A stretch of DNA of 30,720 nucleotides, taken from the NCBI GenBank assembly GCA_003543245.1, contig DPJB01000032.1:8785-39504 (forward strand), given 5' to 3'. The position numbers and the translations under genes were made by a program. Each line of letters starts with the position of its first letter. Position 1 is the first letter of the stretch. Under the pieces are notes generated by a model. The model was not told the DNA's origin. It saw only the letters and a list, made by a program, of their open reading frames with translations, and did no database searches. Shown piece after piece: positions 16,362-24,654 of this stretch. Source of the DNA: Moraxellaceae bacterium. GTDB taxonomy: Bacteria > Pseudomonadota > Gammaproteobacteria > Pseudomonadales > Moraxellaceae.

Positions 16362-17123
16362 ATGTCTGAGCCCCGTCATGGCGGAAACAATTACCCGGGG
16401 CTGACGTCTTTCATGTTGCTGGGCATGGGTCTGTTGGTGGTGTTCCTGCTGGTGCGTGCACCGGCCAGCCTGTTGCAGCGTGCGGTCCCTGCAGCATCGG
16501 GCCTGGCCGTATCTGGCTGGGGGGGCACAGTGTGGAGTGGCCAGATGGCCTGGGCCCAGTCAGATGCCAGCGGATTACTGGCATGGCGGCTGAGGCCGTT
16601 GTCTCTTCTGCGTGGACGCGCCAGTGCCGATGTCACGGCTCAGGGCAGCGTGCCACTGACGGGAAGGGTTGAACTGGGCCTGCATCGCATGGTGCTGGAG
16701 CAGATCCAGGGCGAGGTGCCGGTGGCAATGTTGCAGCCGGTGCTGCCTGAGGGCTGGTCCTTGCCAGGGGTGTTGCGTGCCGAAGGGCTTGATCTGGCTC
16801 GTGCCGGTTTGACGTCTGGTGCCTGGACTGCGGCAACAGGTCATCTCGACTGGGCGGGCGGGAGCATGCAGTTCAGCCTGAACGGGCAGCCACAGCAGGC
16901 GACCTTGCCTCCGCTCAGGCTTACGCTGCGGCTGGAAGGGGATTCGCTTGTGCTGGCGCTTGCCGAAGCCGCCAGCGGGTTTGCACTGGCACAGGTGCAG
17001 ATCAACCCCCAGGGGCAGGCGGAAACCCAGGTGCGTGAGCGTTTATTGCGGTACAACCCCTCCTACCGGAGTGGTGGTGCTGATCCGGACGCGGTGGTGG
17101 CCACCTCGCGGTCGGCTTCCTGA
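16362..17123 (+). CDS. gspN: Type II secretion system protein N
   Basis: This 253-residue protein has one N-terminal membrane helix (LTSFMLLGMGLLVVFLLVRAPASLL) followed by a periplasmic domain with SGWGGTVWSGQMAWAQ, the GspN hallmark of a Gly/Trp-rich GTVWSG strand. GspN is an accessory inner membrane component of type II secretion, present in only some systems; its exact role is unsettled. The start is set at the ATG 16362 behind AGGAG. It is followed by gspC after 149 bases, the gspN-C-D order found in Acinetobacter. Confidence 0.85.
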   Translation: MSEPRHGGNNYPGLTSFMLLGMGLLVVFLLVRAPASLLQRAVPAASGLAVSGWGGTVWSGQMAWAQSDASGLLAWRLRPLSLLRGRASADVTAQGSVPLTGRVELGLHRMVLEQIQGEVPVAMLQPVLPEGWSLPGVLRAEGLDLARAGLTSGAWTAATGHLDWAGGSMQFSLNGQPQQATLPPLRLTLRLEGDSLVLALAEAASGFALAQVQINPQGQAETQVRERLLRYNPSYRSGGADPDAVVATSRSAS

Positions 17124-17156
17124 GTGTGGAGACCTGATCTGTGTCTCAAATGTCAT

Positions 17157-17170
17157 CTGCCGGACGGCAG
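17157..17170. repeat. Short perfect dyad between gspN and gspC
   Basis: CTGCCG-GA-CGGCAG is a 6-bp perfect inverted repeat with a two-base centre. It lies in the 149-base gap between gspN and gspC, which holds no other gene. It could be an operator or a small RNA hairpin. By itself it is short enough to arise by chance. Confidence 0.35.
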
Positions 17171-17272
17171 GCTGTGGCATTATCGCGGGTTGGTAATGGT
17201 GTTGCTGGACGCAGCAAATAAAGAACGGGTGCCTGAGCATCCGCGGGCCAACGGGGACTGGTGTTGATCTTG

Positions 17273-18142
17273 ATGGAATCAGAGGGTGGAGCCGAGCGCT
17301 GGCAGAAAGCCGGCGGGGCGTTGCTGTGCCTGCTGGCGGTGGTCTGGATGGCGTGGGTAGTGGCGGGGCTTGCCTGGTTGATGAGTGGCCATGACTCATC
17401 CACATTGCGTATGCCGCCCGCAGAGTCGCGCCGGGTGATTGTGCCGGCAGCCGACATCAGTCTGCTGGCCTCATACAACCTGTTTGGCCAGTCAGCACTG
17501 GTGCCGGCGACCGGGGCAGCAGAAAACGCGCCGGATACAAGTCTGCAATTGCGGCTGACCGGCGTGTTTGTCAGTGTTGACCCGATGCGCTCCAGCGCCA
17601 TCGTGGCGGATAGCAGCGGACAGGCCGGCAAGCTTTACCGGGTAGAGGAGACCTTGCCCGGAGGGGCAACGCTGGAGTCGGTGTTTGAGGATCGCATTCT
17701 GCTCCGGCGCACGACGGGCTCCGAGATTCTGCGCTTTGAGAAGACCTCGTTGCTGGATGGAAAGCCGGTAGTGCGCCCCGGTAGTTTGTCATCCGGTACA
17801 ACGCAAGGGTCGGGCCCTGGTGTGGGAGGTGCAGTTGCCCCTGATGTGCGCCAGATGCTGGCGGATGCGGCGACTGCAATGACCGACTCGCCTGTGGAGT
17901 TTTTGCGGGAAATGGGGTTGCGGCGAAATGGTCGTGGCTACGAGGTGAGCGCGGACGCGCCAGAGAATCTGAGGAATACTGTCGGTCTGAAACCAGGAGA
18001 CCGGTTGCTTAGTGTTAATGGACGCCAGCTTGGGGATGCAGAAGCAGATCGCGCCTTGCTGGATGAACTGAAAAGCGGGGGAACAGCGCGCGTGGAAATC
18101 CAGCGCGGTGGCCAGATCGTCACAGTAGAACGGAAGTTCTGA
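17273..18142 (+). CDS. gspC: Type II secretion system protein C
   Basis: This 289-residue inner membrane protein links the inner membrane platform to the secretin. One membrane helix spans about residues 16-37. The periplasmic homology region (about 60-160: LLASYNLFGQSAL, LRLTGVFVSVDPMRSSAIVAD, LYRVEETLPGGATLESVFEDRILLRR) is the part that binds the N0 domain of GspD. A Gly-rich linker follows. The C-terminal domain (about 205-289) is a PDZ-type fold with VGLKPGDRLLSVNGRQLGDA. The start is uncertain: GTG 17261 and TTG 17264 are closer to the GGGGA at 17252-17256, while ATG 17273 is the best codon. It is followed by gspD after 15 bases. Confidence 0.92.
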   Translation: MESEGGAERWQKAGGALLCLLAVVWMAWVVAGLAWLMSGHDSSTLRMPPAESRRVIVPAADISLLASYNLFGQSALVPATGAAENAPDTSLQLRLTGVFVSVDPMRSSAIVADSSGQAGKLYRVEETLPGGATLESVFEDRILLRRTTGSEILRFEKTSLLDGKPVVRPGSLSSGTTQGSGPGVGGAVAPDVRQMLADAATAMTDSPVEFLREMGLRRNGRGYEVSADAPENLRNTVGLKPGDRLLSVNGRQLGDAEADRALLDELKSGGTARVEIQRGGQIVTVERKF

Positions 18143-18157
18143 AGAAGATAATAAAAT

Positions 18158-20158
18158 ATGAAGCGCGCTGTTCTTAAACCTCTCGCGGTTGCGAGTTTAT
18201 TACTGGCGATGAGTGCGCCAGTGCATGCTGCCAGAACCTGGAAGGTCAATCTCAAGGATGCCGACATCACTGCGCTGGTGACGGAAGTGGCAGAAATTAC
18301 CGGCAAGAATTTTGTCGTCGATCCTCGCGTGAAAGGCACCATTACCGTTATTTCCAGCAAGGCACTGACAGCGCCGGAAGTGTATGAGCTTTTTCTGGGC
18401 GTGCTCGGCGTGAACGGCTTTGCGGCAGTGCAGAACGGCAATACCATCAAGCTGGTGCCCGATGCCAATGCCAAGCAGTTTGCCGTACAGGTCGATGAAA
18501 AGAATGCTGTGCATGGCGAAGAGCTGGTAACGCGCGTCATCATGCTCGATAACAGCAGTGCAGTTGAGCTGGTGCCGGTTTTGCGTCCAATGATGCCGCA
18601 GTTTGCACATCTGGCCGCGATTCAGGGGGCCAATGCGCTGGTGATTTCGGATCGTGCCAACAACATTGAGGTGCTGAGCTCGGTTATCCGGCAGCTGGAT
18701 GCGACGGATGGTGACGAGGTGGAGGCGATTCCTCTCAAGGAAGCACGGGTTGATGATGTGCTGACCATGCTTGAGAGTCTGGTTAGTGTTGCAGGTGCAG
18801 GCGGTGGCAAGGATGCAAAGATGATCAGCCGTGTTCGTGTGGTGGCGGATCCACGTTCCAATCGTCTAATGCTCAAGGGCGATGAGCGTTCGCGCAAGCG
18901 CCTACGTGAGCTGATTGCAACGCTGGACACGGCGGGTGCCGAGCGCCTGAGTGGCGTGCAGGTTTTTCGTCTGAAGCATGCAGTGGCCAAGCAGGTGGCT
19001 GAAGTGCTGAAGGGGCTGATAGCGACTACTGATGGCGCCCGCTCTGCGGCGGCAACGGATGCAAAGTCGGCTGTTTCAGCGGTATCTGCTGGCGGCATCA
19101 ACCTGATTGCCGATGACTCGCTTAATGCTCTGGTTGTGCGTACTGATCCGGCCCTGATGAAAGAGGTTGCCCGTGTTATCGATCAGCTGGACCAGCGGCG
19201 TTCGCAGGTCCTGATCCAGGCCGCCATTGTGGAAGTATCGGGGGACGATGCTGCGCAGCTTGGGGTGCAGTGGGCGGCGGGTGATCCTACCAAGGGTGTC
19301 GGCCTCATCAATTTCTCCAATGCCGGAGCCAGTATTGCCAGCCTTGCGACAGCGGTAGCGGCAGATGATCCGTCACTGGCCACGATCAGTAATGGTGCTA
19401 CGGTTGGAATCGGCAAGGAAAAAATAAATGCCAATGGCGACCGGTCTTTCTATGGTGCACTGATCCAGGCGCTCTCGACAGTGAGCAATGCCAATCTGTT
19501 GTCCACTCCAAGCATCATGACGCTGGACAATCAGGAAGCGAAGATTGTTGTTGGCCAGAACGTGCCGTTCATTACGGGCTCCAGTACAAGTACAGGGGCA
19601 GGCACGTCAAATCCGTTTACAACGATTGAGCGTCAGGACGTTGGTATCACGCTGAAGGTCATCCCTCATATTGGTGAGGGTGGAACGGTGCGTCTGGAAG
19701 TGGAGCAGGAGGTGTCATCGGTGGTGCCGAGTGCTGAAGGCATCAAGTCTGCCGACCTCATTACCAACAAGCGCTCGATCAAGACGACGATTCTTGCCGA
19801 TGATGCGCAAACCATTGTGCTTGGTGGTCTGATTCAGGATGATGTAGTCCGTACGGAAAGCAAGGTGCCCCTGCTCGGCGACATACCAGTTATCGGCTAT
19901 CTGTTCAGGGCCACCAGTAATTCCAAGACCAAGCGTAATTTGCTGGTGTTTTTGCGGCCGACACTGTTGAAGGACTCAGCCGCTGCGGCGGAGTTGAGCC
20001 AGCGTCACTATGACAATATTCGTACGCTGCAACTTAATGTGACGTCCAATGGAAAGATTTCCCGTCTCCCGGAAAATATCGAGGCGGTGTATCAGGGTTA
20101 CAAGCCACGCAAGACTGACGTGCAACCAGCGCCGGCTGCCCAGCCTGTGACCCAGTAA
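18158..20158 (+). CDS. gspD: Type II secretion system secretin
   Basis: This 666-residue protein forms the outer membrane channel of type II secretion. A signal peptide ends near Ala24 (SAPVHA). The N0 domain covers about 25-110 (WKVNLKDADITALVTEVAEITGKNFVVDPRVKG), followed by N1, N2 and N3 repeats (ELVPVLRPMMPQFAHLAAIQGANALVISDRANN; FRLKHAVAKQVAEVLKGL). The secretin domain from about residue 345 has ALSTVSNANLLSTPSIMTLDNQEA, VGQNVPFITG, and the closing signature VPLLGDIPVIGYLFRATSNSKTKRNLLVFLRP. The C-terminal ~50 residues may be the pilotin-binding part. It shares an operon with gspN, gspC and the FHA protein. Confidence 0.97.
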   Translation: MKRAVLKPLAVASLLLAMSAPVHAARTWKVNLKDADITALVTEVAEITGKNFVVDPRVKGTITVISSKALTAPEVYELFLGVLGVNGFAAVQNGNTIKLVPDANAKQFAVQVDEKNAVHGEELVTRVIMLDNSSAVELVPVLRPMMPQFAHLAAIQGANALVISDRANNIEVLSSVIRQLDATDGDEVEAIPLKEARVDDVLTMLESLVSVAGAGGGKDAKMISRVRVVADPRSNRLMLKGDERSRKRLRELIATLDTAGAERLSGVQVFRLKHAVAKQVAEVLKGLIATTDGARSAAATDAKSAVSAVSAGGINLIADDSLNALVVRTDPALMKEVARVIDQLDQRRSQVLIQAAIVEVSGDDAAQLGVQWAAGDPTKGVGLINFSNAGASIASLATAVAADDPSLATISNGATVGIGKEKINANGDRSFYGALIQALSTVSNANLLSTPSIMTLDNQEAKIVVGQNVPFITGSSTSTGAGTSNPFTTIERQDVGITLKVIPHIGEGGTVRLEVEQEVSSVVPSAEGIKSADLITNKRSIKTTILADDAQTIVLGGLIQDDVVRTESKVPLLGDIPVIGYLFRATSNSKTKRNLLVFLRPTLLKDSAAAAELSQRHYDNIRTLQLNVTSNGKISRLPENIEAVYQGYKPRKTDVQPAPAAQPVTQ

Positions 20159-20180
20159 AGACAAACGGAAGGTCCCCATT

Positions 20181-21116
20181 ATGTTCAAGCTTCAATTCGT
20201 GGATAACCGGCAGCCGGCCATGTGGCTGGTTGATCAGCGCCTGACCATTGGTCGTGACAAAAGCAACGGCCTGGTTATTGATGATGAGGGGCTGAGCGTA
20301 TTTCACGCCGAGTTGAGGCAGGATGATGGCAAGTTGTTTGTCTGGGACTCCGGGAGTGTCAACGGGACTTTTCTCAATGGGGAGAAGGTTGCGCAGAAAG
20401 CGGAGGTAAAGGCCGGTGATGTAATCCGGTTTCATCTGGTCGAGATCCTGATTACCGATCCCTCCAAAGGTCCGGCACCGGTATTGCCAGTGGTGAAGCG
20501 TGATGTGGGAAAACCGGCATTGCCGCAGTGGCAGTTAAAGGCAATGAGCGGTGCCATTTCCGGAAAGATGTTTCTGATTGACGGGACAACTGTGCTTGGG
20601 CGTGACCCTGGTTGTGACATCATCATCACGGGGCCTCATGTGTCGCGTCGGCATGCAGAGATTTCAATTCGCAGCGGACAGTTGTGGATGAAGGATCTTG
20701 GTTCGTCGAACGGTTCGTTCCTGAACGGGAAGCGCTCCGAGGAGTCGATGCTCAAGCATGGAGATGAGGTCAAGTTTGATGCAGTGATTTTCAAGGTGGT
20801 CGGGCCATCAGAGCCTGTGGACTCTGTTGATGAGGCGGACATGACCCAGTTCCGGCCGGCCATTGCGTCCAGGCCGGCAGCGCCAGTATCTGCTCCGGCA
20901 CCCGTGGCCAAGCCTGCAGCACCGGTTGCGCCGGTACCTGTGGCAAAGGTGGAGCCGGCAAAGCCTGTCGTCGCCAAGCCTGCAGCACCAAGGCCTGCTG
21001 CTCCTGCGGCGGCGCCCTCGGCGCCAGCCTCCAGTGGCGGCCCCGGGTTGGGTCCATTGGTGCTGGTGGTGCTGGTGTTGCTGGCAGCGCTGGCCATGTT
21101 CTTCATTCTGACCTGA
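20181..21116 (+). CDS. Tail-anchored protein with two FHA domains
   Basis: I do not recognise a named gene. The 311 residues contain two forkhead-associated domains, which bind phospho-threonine. FHA1 (about 20-90) has G24-R25, S39-x-x-H42 and N61-G62. FHA2 (about 120-207) has G140-R141, S155-x-x-H158 and N177-G178, so both keep the binding residues. Residues 227-283 are a linker of Pro/Ala/Lys repeats, and 291-311 is a single hydrophobic helix at the very end. There is no signal peptide, so the FHA domains should face the cytoplasm. T222 in DEADMTQFRP resembles phospho-threonine motifs of FHA partners. It lies 22 bases after gspD and ends the operon. Confidence 0.85.
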   Translation: MFKLQFVDNRQPAMWLVDQRLTIGRDKSNGLVIDDEGLSVFHAELRQDDGKLFVWDSGSVNGTFLNGEKVAQKAEVKAGDVIRFHLVEILITDPSKGPAPVLPVVKRDVGKPALPQWQLKAMSGAISGKMFLIDGTTVLGRDPGCDIIITGPHVSRRHAEISIRSGQLWMKDLGSSNGSFLNGKRSEESMLKHGDEVKFDAVIFKVVGPSEPVDSVDEADMTQFRPAIASRPAAPVSAPAPVAKPAAPVAPVPVAKVEPAKPVVAKPAAPRPAAPAAAPSAPASSGGPGLGPLVLVVLVLLAALAMFFILT

Positions 21117-21124
21117 CTCTCAGT

Positions 21125-21163
21125 GCAATAAAAAAGGAGCCGGCATGGCTCCTTTTTTATTGC
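21125..21163. terminator. Bidirectional terminator, perfect 17-bp stem
   Basis: The arms 21125-21141 and 21147-21163 are perfectly complementary around the loop GGCAT. The core GGAGCC/GGCTCC is flanked by six A and six T. It ends the gspN-C-D-FHA operon and the convergent kinase-like gene. Confidence 0.94.
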
Positions 21164-21179
21164 TGTGCTTTTGTGTGGG

Positions 21180-22517
21180 TCAGGGGGCTACGCCGGTACG
21201 CAGTGTGCGGAGCAGTGACTCCCTGAACGCCGTATTCACGCCCAGTTCCTTCATGGTCCAGTAGTGCCCGCCAATTGCGCGATTGACCAGCATGGTGTCG
21301 GCTGAAGGCTGGAATGCATCCCAGTATTTAAGGTTCTTGCGCGCCCTCGCCACTATTTCCTCATGCATCCTTGAGCCGCCAAAGTCATAGGGCTGCTCCG
21401 AGAATGCCTTGAGGATGATGCTGGTCCATGGCGCATAAAAGTCAGCATCAATATAGGGTGCATTTTCCGTGTTGCGCACGCCCATCTCGACAAGTGCTTT
21501 CTCCAGCGCGTGATAGTCGCCTGCCAGACTGGCATTGGTTGTCTTGCGGAATGACTCGACAATTTCCGGTTTTATTTTCTTGATGCAGCCATAGTCGTAA
21601 ATGATCATTGATCCATCGGGGCGGAATGCAAAGTTTCCCGGGTGTGGATCACAGTGAACTGCATTCAGTTCAAATATCTGGGCGCCAATCGCGTTGAACA
21701 GTCGGTGACCAAGTTCGTTTATTTTTTCCTGAGAATACAGAGGGGCAGTTACCTTGCTGATGTGGTCGCCAGGCTCGTACGCCATGGTCAGTACACGCTT
21801 GCTTGTGTAATTGTCGAAGACGCGGGGCACGATTATTTTTGGGTCGCTGGCATGAAATGCGGCAAACACACGGACATTTTCTGCTTCCTGGACGTAGTCC
21901 AGTTCGTCATGCAGGCTGCGCCGTATCTCGCCAAAGACTTCATCCAGCATTGCCTTGTCGACGCGCAGAACGCCGGCCAGCTTGAGTGCCATGCGCAAAT
22001 GCTTGAGGTCGGATTCGACGCAGGCATCAACGCCAGGATATTGCACCTTCACCACGACGTCATCGCCTTCAAGCGTGCGTGCCCTGTGTACCTGGCCAAT
22101 CGAGGCGGCGGCGAACGGTTTGCTATCTATCTCGGCAAAGATTTCTGATGGTTTTTTGCCGAGTTCGCGCATGATTTGCTGCTCGATAACCCCGAATGGC
22201 ATCGGTGGTGATTCCTGTTGCAGCTTGACCAGGGCATCAGCAATTTCTTTTGGAAAGACATCCTTGAATTGTGACGCAATCTGGCCAACCTTCATTACGG
22301 CGCCCTTCATCTCGCCCAGGGTGTTGGCTATCTGCTCCCCCACTTGCATGAATAGTTGTTCGCGCTCGCGTGTGCGCTCTTCTTCCGTAAGTGTGCCGAT
22401 CATTCCCTTGACGCGGTTCCTGGCAAAATTGCCGGCGATGGAGGCGGACATGCCTGCCAGTTTCATGAAGCGTTTGCCGGGGGTGGTGGCGCCGAATTTC
22501 TTGTTATCGCTGGACAT
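21180..22517 (-). CDS. ABC1/ADCK (UbiB-like) atypical kinase family protein
   Basis: This 444-residue protein belongs to the ABC1/ADCK/UbiB family linked to ubiquinone and lipid metabolism. The family hallmark KxGQ is K76-V-G-Q79. The Ala-rich loop that replaces a normal P-loop is FAAASIGQVHRA (about 136-147). The lysine of VVVKVQYPG follows near 157. The catalytic segment is HCDPHPGNF, and the metal-binding motif is YDYG where DFG is usual. It lacks the long C-terminal hydrophobic part of E. coli UbiB (546 residues), so it is a shorter, separate subgroup. The start at 22517 is chosen by family fit; ATG 22556 is in frame and preceded directly by AAGGG. Confidence 0.88.
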   Translation of the reverse strand: MSSDNKKFGATTPGKRFMKLAGMSASIAGNFARNRVKGMIGTLTEEERTREREQLFMQVGEQIANTLGEMKGAVMKVGQIASQFKDVFPKEIADALVKLQQESPPMPFGVIEQQIMRELGKKPSEIFAEIDSKPFAAASIGQVHRARTLEGDDVVVKVQYPGVDACVESDLKHLRMALKLAGVLRVDKAMLDEVFGEIRRSLHDELDYVQEAENVRVFAAFHASDPKIIVPRVFDNYTSKRVLTMAYEPGDHISKVTAPLYSQEKINELGHRLFNAIGAQIFELNAVHCDPHPGNFAFRPDGSMIIYDYGCIKKIKPEIVESFRKTTNASLAGDYHALEKALVEMGVRNTENAPYIDADFYAPWTSIILKAFSEQPYDFGGSRMHEEIVARARKNLKYWDAFQPSADTMLVNRAIGGHYWTMKELGVNTAFRESLLRTLRTGVAP

Positions 22518-22581
22518 GGTTGTCTCTGTCTTGTGCTGCCATGGCGGGCAGCTCATCCCTTGAGTTTCAACCTGTTGCCCA

Positions 22582-22599
22582 TGCAGGGCAAGCCCTGCA
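22582..22599. repeat. 8-bp perfect palindrome upstream of the ABC1/ADCK gene
   Basis: TGCAGGGC-AA-GCCCTGCA is a perfect dyad with a two-base centre, 65 bases before the start of the ABC1/ADCK gene. No T-run follows it. It could be an operator or a leader hairpin. Confidence 0.5.
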
Positions 22600-22661
22600 G
22601 GACCGGAGGTGCAATGCGCTGATGGCGTTATGATATTTGGTTATGTCTGGTGCGTGCGAAT

Positions 22662-22685
22662 AAAAAAGCCCGGCAGTTGCCGGGC
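22662..22685 (-). terminator. Rho-independent terminator after the DoxX gene
   Basis: GCCCGGCA (22668-22675) pairs with TGCCGGGC (22678-22685) around a two-base loop. Read on the minus strand the stem is followed by six T (22667-22662). It closes the pirin-nitroreductase-DoxX cluster 29 bases after the DoxX stop. Confidence 0.92.
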
Positions 22686-22714
22686 AGGATGACAGTAGTG
22701 TCTGGTTGCCCGGA

Positions 22715-23146
22715 TTAGCGCTGCTCACCGTCCATGCTGATGCGGCCGGCGCCGAAGACGGTGAAGGCAAGCAGGCCGCCAGCCATGGCCAGATTCTTCA
22801 TGAACATGATCTGCTGCATCTGGTCGGTGGCACCGTGAAACATGAAGGCTGACACGATGCTGAAGATGGCAAGGGCCAGAGCTGCCAGGCGAGCCTGAAA
22901 GCCAAGCACGAGTGCAATGCCGCCACCGATTTCCAGCAGGATGACCAAGGGCAGCAGTTCCCCGGGAAGCCCGACGGAGGCCATGTAACCTTGTGTGCCG
23001 GCATAGCCGGCGCCAAGCTTGCTCAGCCCGGCTCCGATGAATATCCAGGCCATCAGGACGCGTGCCACGATGATCAGTGTCGCATTGAGTGCCGGGGTGG
23101 CAACGATGCCGATGACGTGACGATTGATGTTGCGAAAGAATTCCAT
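22715..23146 (-). CDS. DoxX family inner membrane protein
   Basis: This 143-residue protein has four hydrophobic helices. The DoxX pattern is visible: RVLMAWIFIGAGLSKLGAGYAGTQGYMASVGLPG, then LVILLEIGGGIALVLGFQARLAALALAIFSIVSAFMFH. It also has FMKNLAMAGGLLAFTVFGAG. DoxX proteins are often encoded with oxidoreductases and pirins; some act in thiosulfate oxidation or redox stress, but most are uncharacterised. GGAG in AGGAGAAACTC precedes the ATG. It is the last gene of a minus-strand cluster with the nitroreductase (42 bases upstream) and pirin. Confidence 0.9.
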   Translation of the reverse strand: MEFFRNINRHVIGIVATPALNATLIIVARVLMAWIFIGAGLSKLGAGYAGTQGYMASVGLPGELLPLVILLEIGGGIALVLGFQARLAALALAIFSIVSAFMFHGATDQMQQIMFMKNLAMAGGLLAFTVFGAGRISMDGEQR

Positions 23147-23188
23147 GAGTTTCTCCTGGGTATTGATCAGGTTTGATGTGGTAGTTGT

Positions 23189-23779
23189 TCAGATGACCCG
23201 GGCAAAATCATCAAAGCCGGGACGGGGGCTGCGCGGGAACAGCTTGCTGGCATCGCCGTAGCCAATGTTCACGAGAAAGTTTGACTTGATGGCGGTGCCG
23301 GCAAAAAACTCCGCATCTACCCCCGGTGCGTCAAACCCTGACATGGCGCCGGTATCAAGGCCGAGTGCACGGGCTGCCATGATCAGGTAGGCGCCCTGCA
23401 GTGAGCTGTTGCGCATCGCGGTGGTCTTGATCAGTTCATCATTGCCGACAAACCATGAGCGGGCATCCGCATGCGGGAAAAATGTCGGGAGTTGCTCGTA
23501 GAAGGCATGGTCCGCCCCGACAATGACGGTGACGGGTGCCGACATGGTTTTGTCCACGTTGCCTGGTGCCAGAAACGGCTTCAGTCGTGCCTTTGCTTCC
23601 GGGCTTTGTACAAAAACAAGTCGTACGGGCTGGGAGTTGGCTGCGGTCGGACCCATCACGGTGAGTTCGTGGAGCTGGCGGATCTGCTCCGGAGAAACCG
23701 GCTTGTCGAGCCAGCCATTGTGTGTGCGCGCGTCAGTAAAAAGTTGCTTGAGGGTGTCATCATTCAGGGGGGTATTCAT
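23189..23779 (-). CDS. RutE/HadB-like nitroreductase family protein
   Basis: This 196-residue flavoenzyme matches the RutE-type nitroreductases, which are also 196 residues in E. coli and are annotated as malonic semialdehyde reductases. Conserved stretches are ARTHNGWLDKPVSPEQIRQL, VMGPTAANSQPVRLVFVQS, SSLQGAYLIMAARALGLDTGAMSGFD, and FLVNIGYGD near the end. It probably binds FMN and uses NAD(P)H. No other rut genes are nearby, so a role in uracil breakdown is unlikely, and reduction of quinones or aldehydes is a better guess. GGAG six bases before ATG 23779 sets the start; an in-frame ATG five codons upstream lacks this. Confidence 0.88.
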   Translation of the reverse strand: MNTPLNDDTLKQLFTDARTHNGWLDKPVSPEQIRQLHELTVMGPTAANSQPVRLVFVQSPEAKARLKPFLAPGNVDKTMSAPVTVIVGADHAFYEQLPTFFPHADARSWFVGNDELIKTTAMRNSSLQGAYLIMAARALGLDTGAMSGFDAPGVDAEFFAGTAIKSNFLVNIGYGDASKLFPRSPRPGFDDFARVI

Positions 23780-23830
23780 GGGTGTCTCCGTCAAGGTTTC
23801 TTCGTTCGGTTACCGGGATGGGTAAGGTTT

Positions 23831-24514
23831 TCAGGGCAAATCAAACAGCAGGAATTCGGCGTTGCTCAGGGCGGTGAATGTCAGGGAGGCTTCCTGACGG
23901 ATGGCTGCACCATCACCGCTTTGCAACAAGTTGCCATTTGCGTGGAGCTGGCCGCCGATCACTTGTACCCAGCCGTTGCCGCCGGTGAACGTGTGGTGTG
24001 CAGTGGCAGTGGCTGACAAACTGCCATGCCAGATGCGGGCATCCTGACGGATCACCAGCGATCCGTTTTCACCGTCCGGCGACACCACCAGTTGCAGGCC
24101 ATCGGTCTCGGCAAAGCGTTTTTGCTGATAGCCGGGCTCGCTGTTCTGTGCATCCGGGTACAGCCATATCTGCAGCAGCTCCAGTGGCTGGTTGTCACGG
24201 TTGTACTCGCTGTGGGTGACCCCGGTGCCGGCGCTCATCAACTGGAACTCGCCTGCAGGCAACCGCTGCTCGTTGCCCATGCTGTCGCGGTGGCTGACGG
24301 CGCCGCGCAGGACATAGGTCAGGATTTCCATGTTGTCATGCGGATGGGCCGGGAAGCCGGTGTGTGGTGCAACAATGTCCTGGTTGATCACGCGCAGTGC
24401 AGAGACGCCCATGAACCGTGGGTCGTGGTAGGACGAAAAGGAAAAGGTATGCCGGGAGTCCAGCCAGCCAAAGCGGGCGTGGCCGCGATCCTCGCTTTTG
24501 CGGATGGTGATCAT
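23831..24514 (-). CDS. Pirin family protein (cupin)
   Basis: This 227-residue protein has the pirin N-terminal cupin domain: RGHARFGWLDSRHTFSFSSYHDPRFMGVSALRVINQD, then the metal-binding pattern FPAHPHDNMEILTYVLRGAVSHRDS and GTGVTHSEYN. E. coli YhhW, a pirin of similar length, oxidises quercetin. Others act as redox-responsive cofactors. The open frame extends to 24631, but AGGAG seven bases before the ATG at 24514 and family fit decide the start. It is the first gene of the minus-strand cluster, divergent from a LysR-type regulator that probably controls it. Confidence 0.93.
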   Translation of the reverse strand: MITIRKSEDRGHARFGWLDSRHTFSFSSYHDPRFMGVSALRVINQDIVAPHTGFPAHPHDNMEILTYVLRGAVSHRDSMGNEQRLPAGEFQLMSAGTGVTHSEYNRDNQPLELLQIWLYPDAQNSEPGYQQKRFAETDGLQLVVSPDGENGSLVIRQDARIWHGSLSATATAHHTFTGGNGWVQVIGGQLHANGNLLQSGDGAAIRQEASLTFTALSNAEFLLFDLP

Positions 24515-24654
24515 GGGGCATCTCCTGGTTCGGGCCTGATATGGCCATCTCGATGTGGTGAAGAGTAGTATTGTTCGCTCTTGATGATTAGTCTGTTGTT
24601 TATGGAATGACTGTTCTTCTTTGAGGGACAATGTTCGGGGGCAATGGGGTGGCC
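24515..24654. promoter_or_regulatory. Divergent promoter region between pirin and LysR genes
   Basis: This 140-base gap separates two divergent starts, the classic place for LysR operators. For the LysR direction TTGATG (24581-24586) and TGGAAT (24603-24608) are 16 bases apart and each match four of six consensus positions. I do not see a single clear T-N11-A operator dyad, so the operator position remains open. Confidence 0.4.

Noticed and set aside
20860..21030. Tandem Pro/Ala/Lys codons in the FHA gene as a DNA repeat element
   Set aside because: The repeats are explained by the low-complexity protein linker, are in frame and are imperfect at the DNA level.
21180..22517. ABC1/ADCK gene as the kinase partner of the neighbouring FHA protein
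   Set aside because: It is convergent and separated by a strong terminator, and the family has KxGQ and an Ala-rich loop that disfavour ordinary protein Ser/Thr kinase activity.
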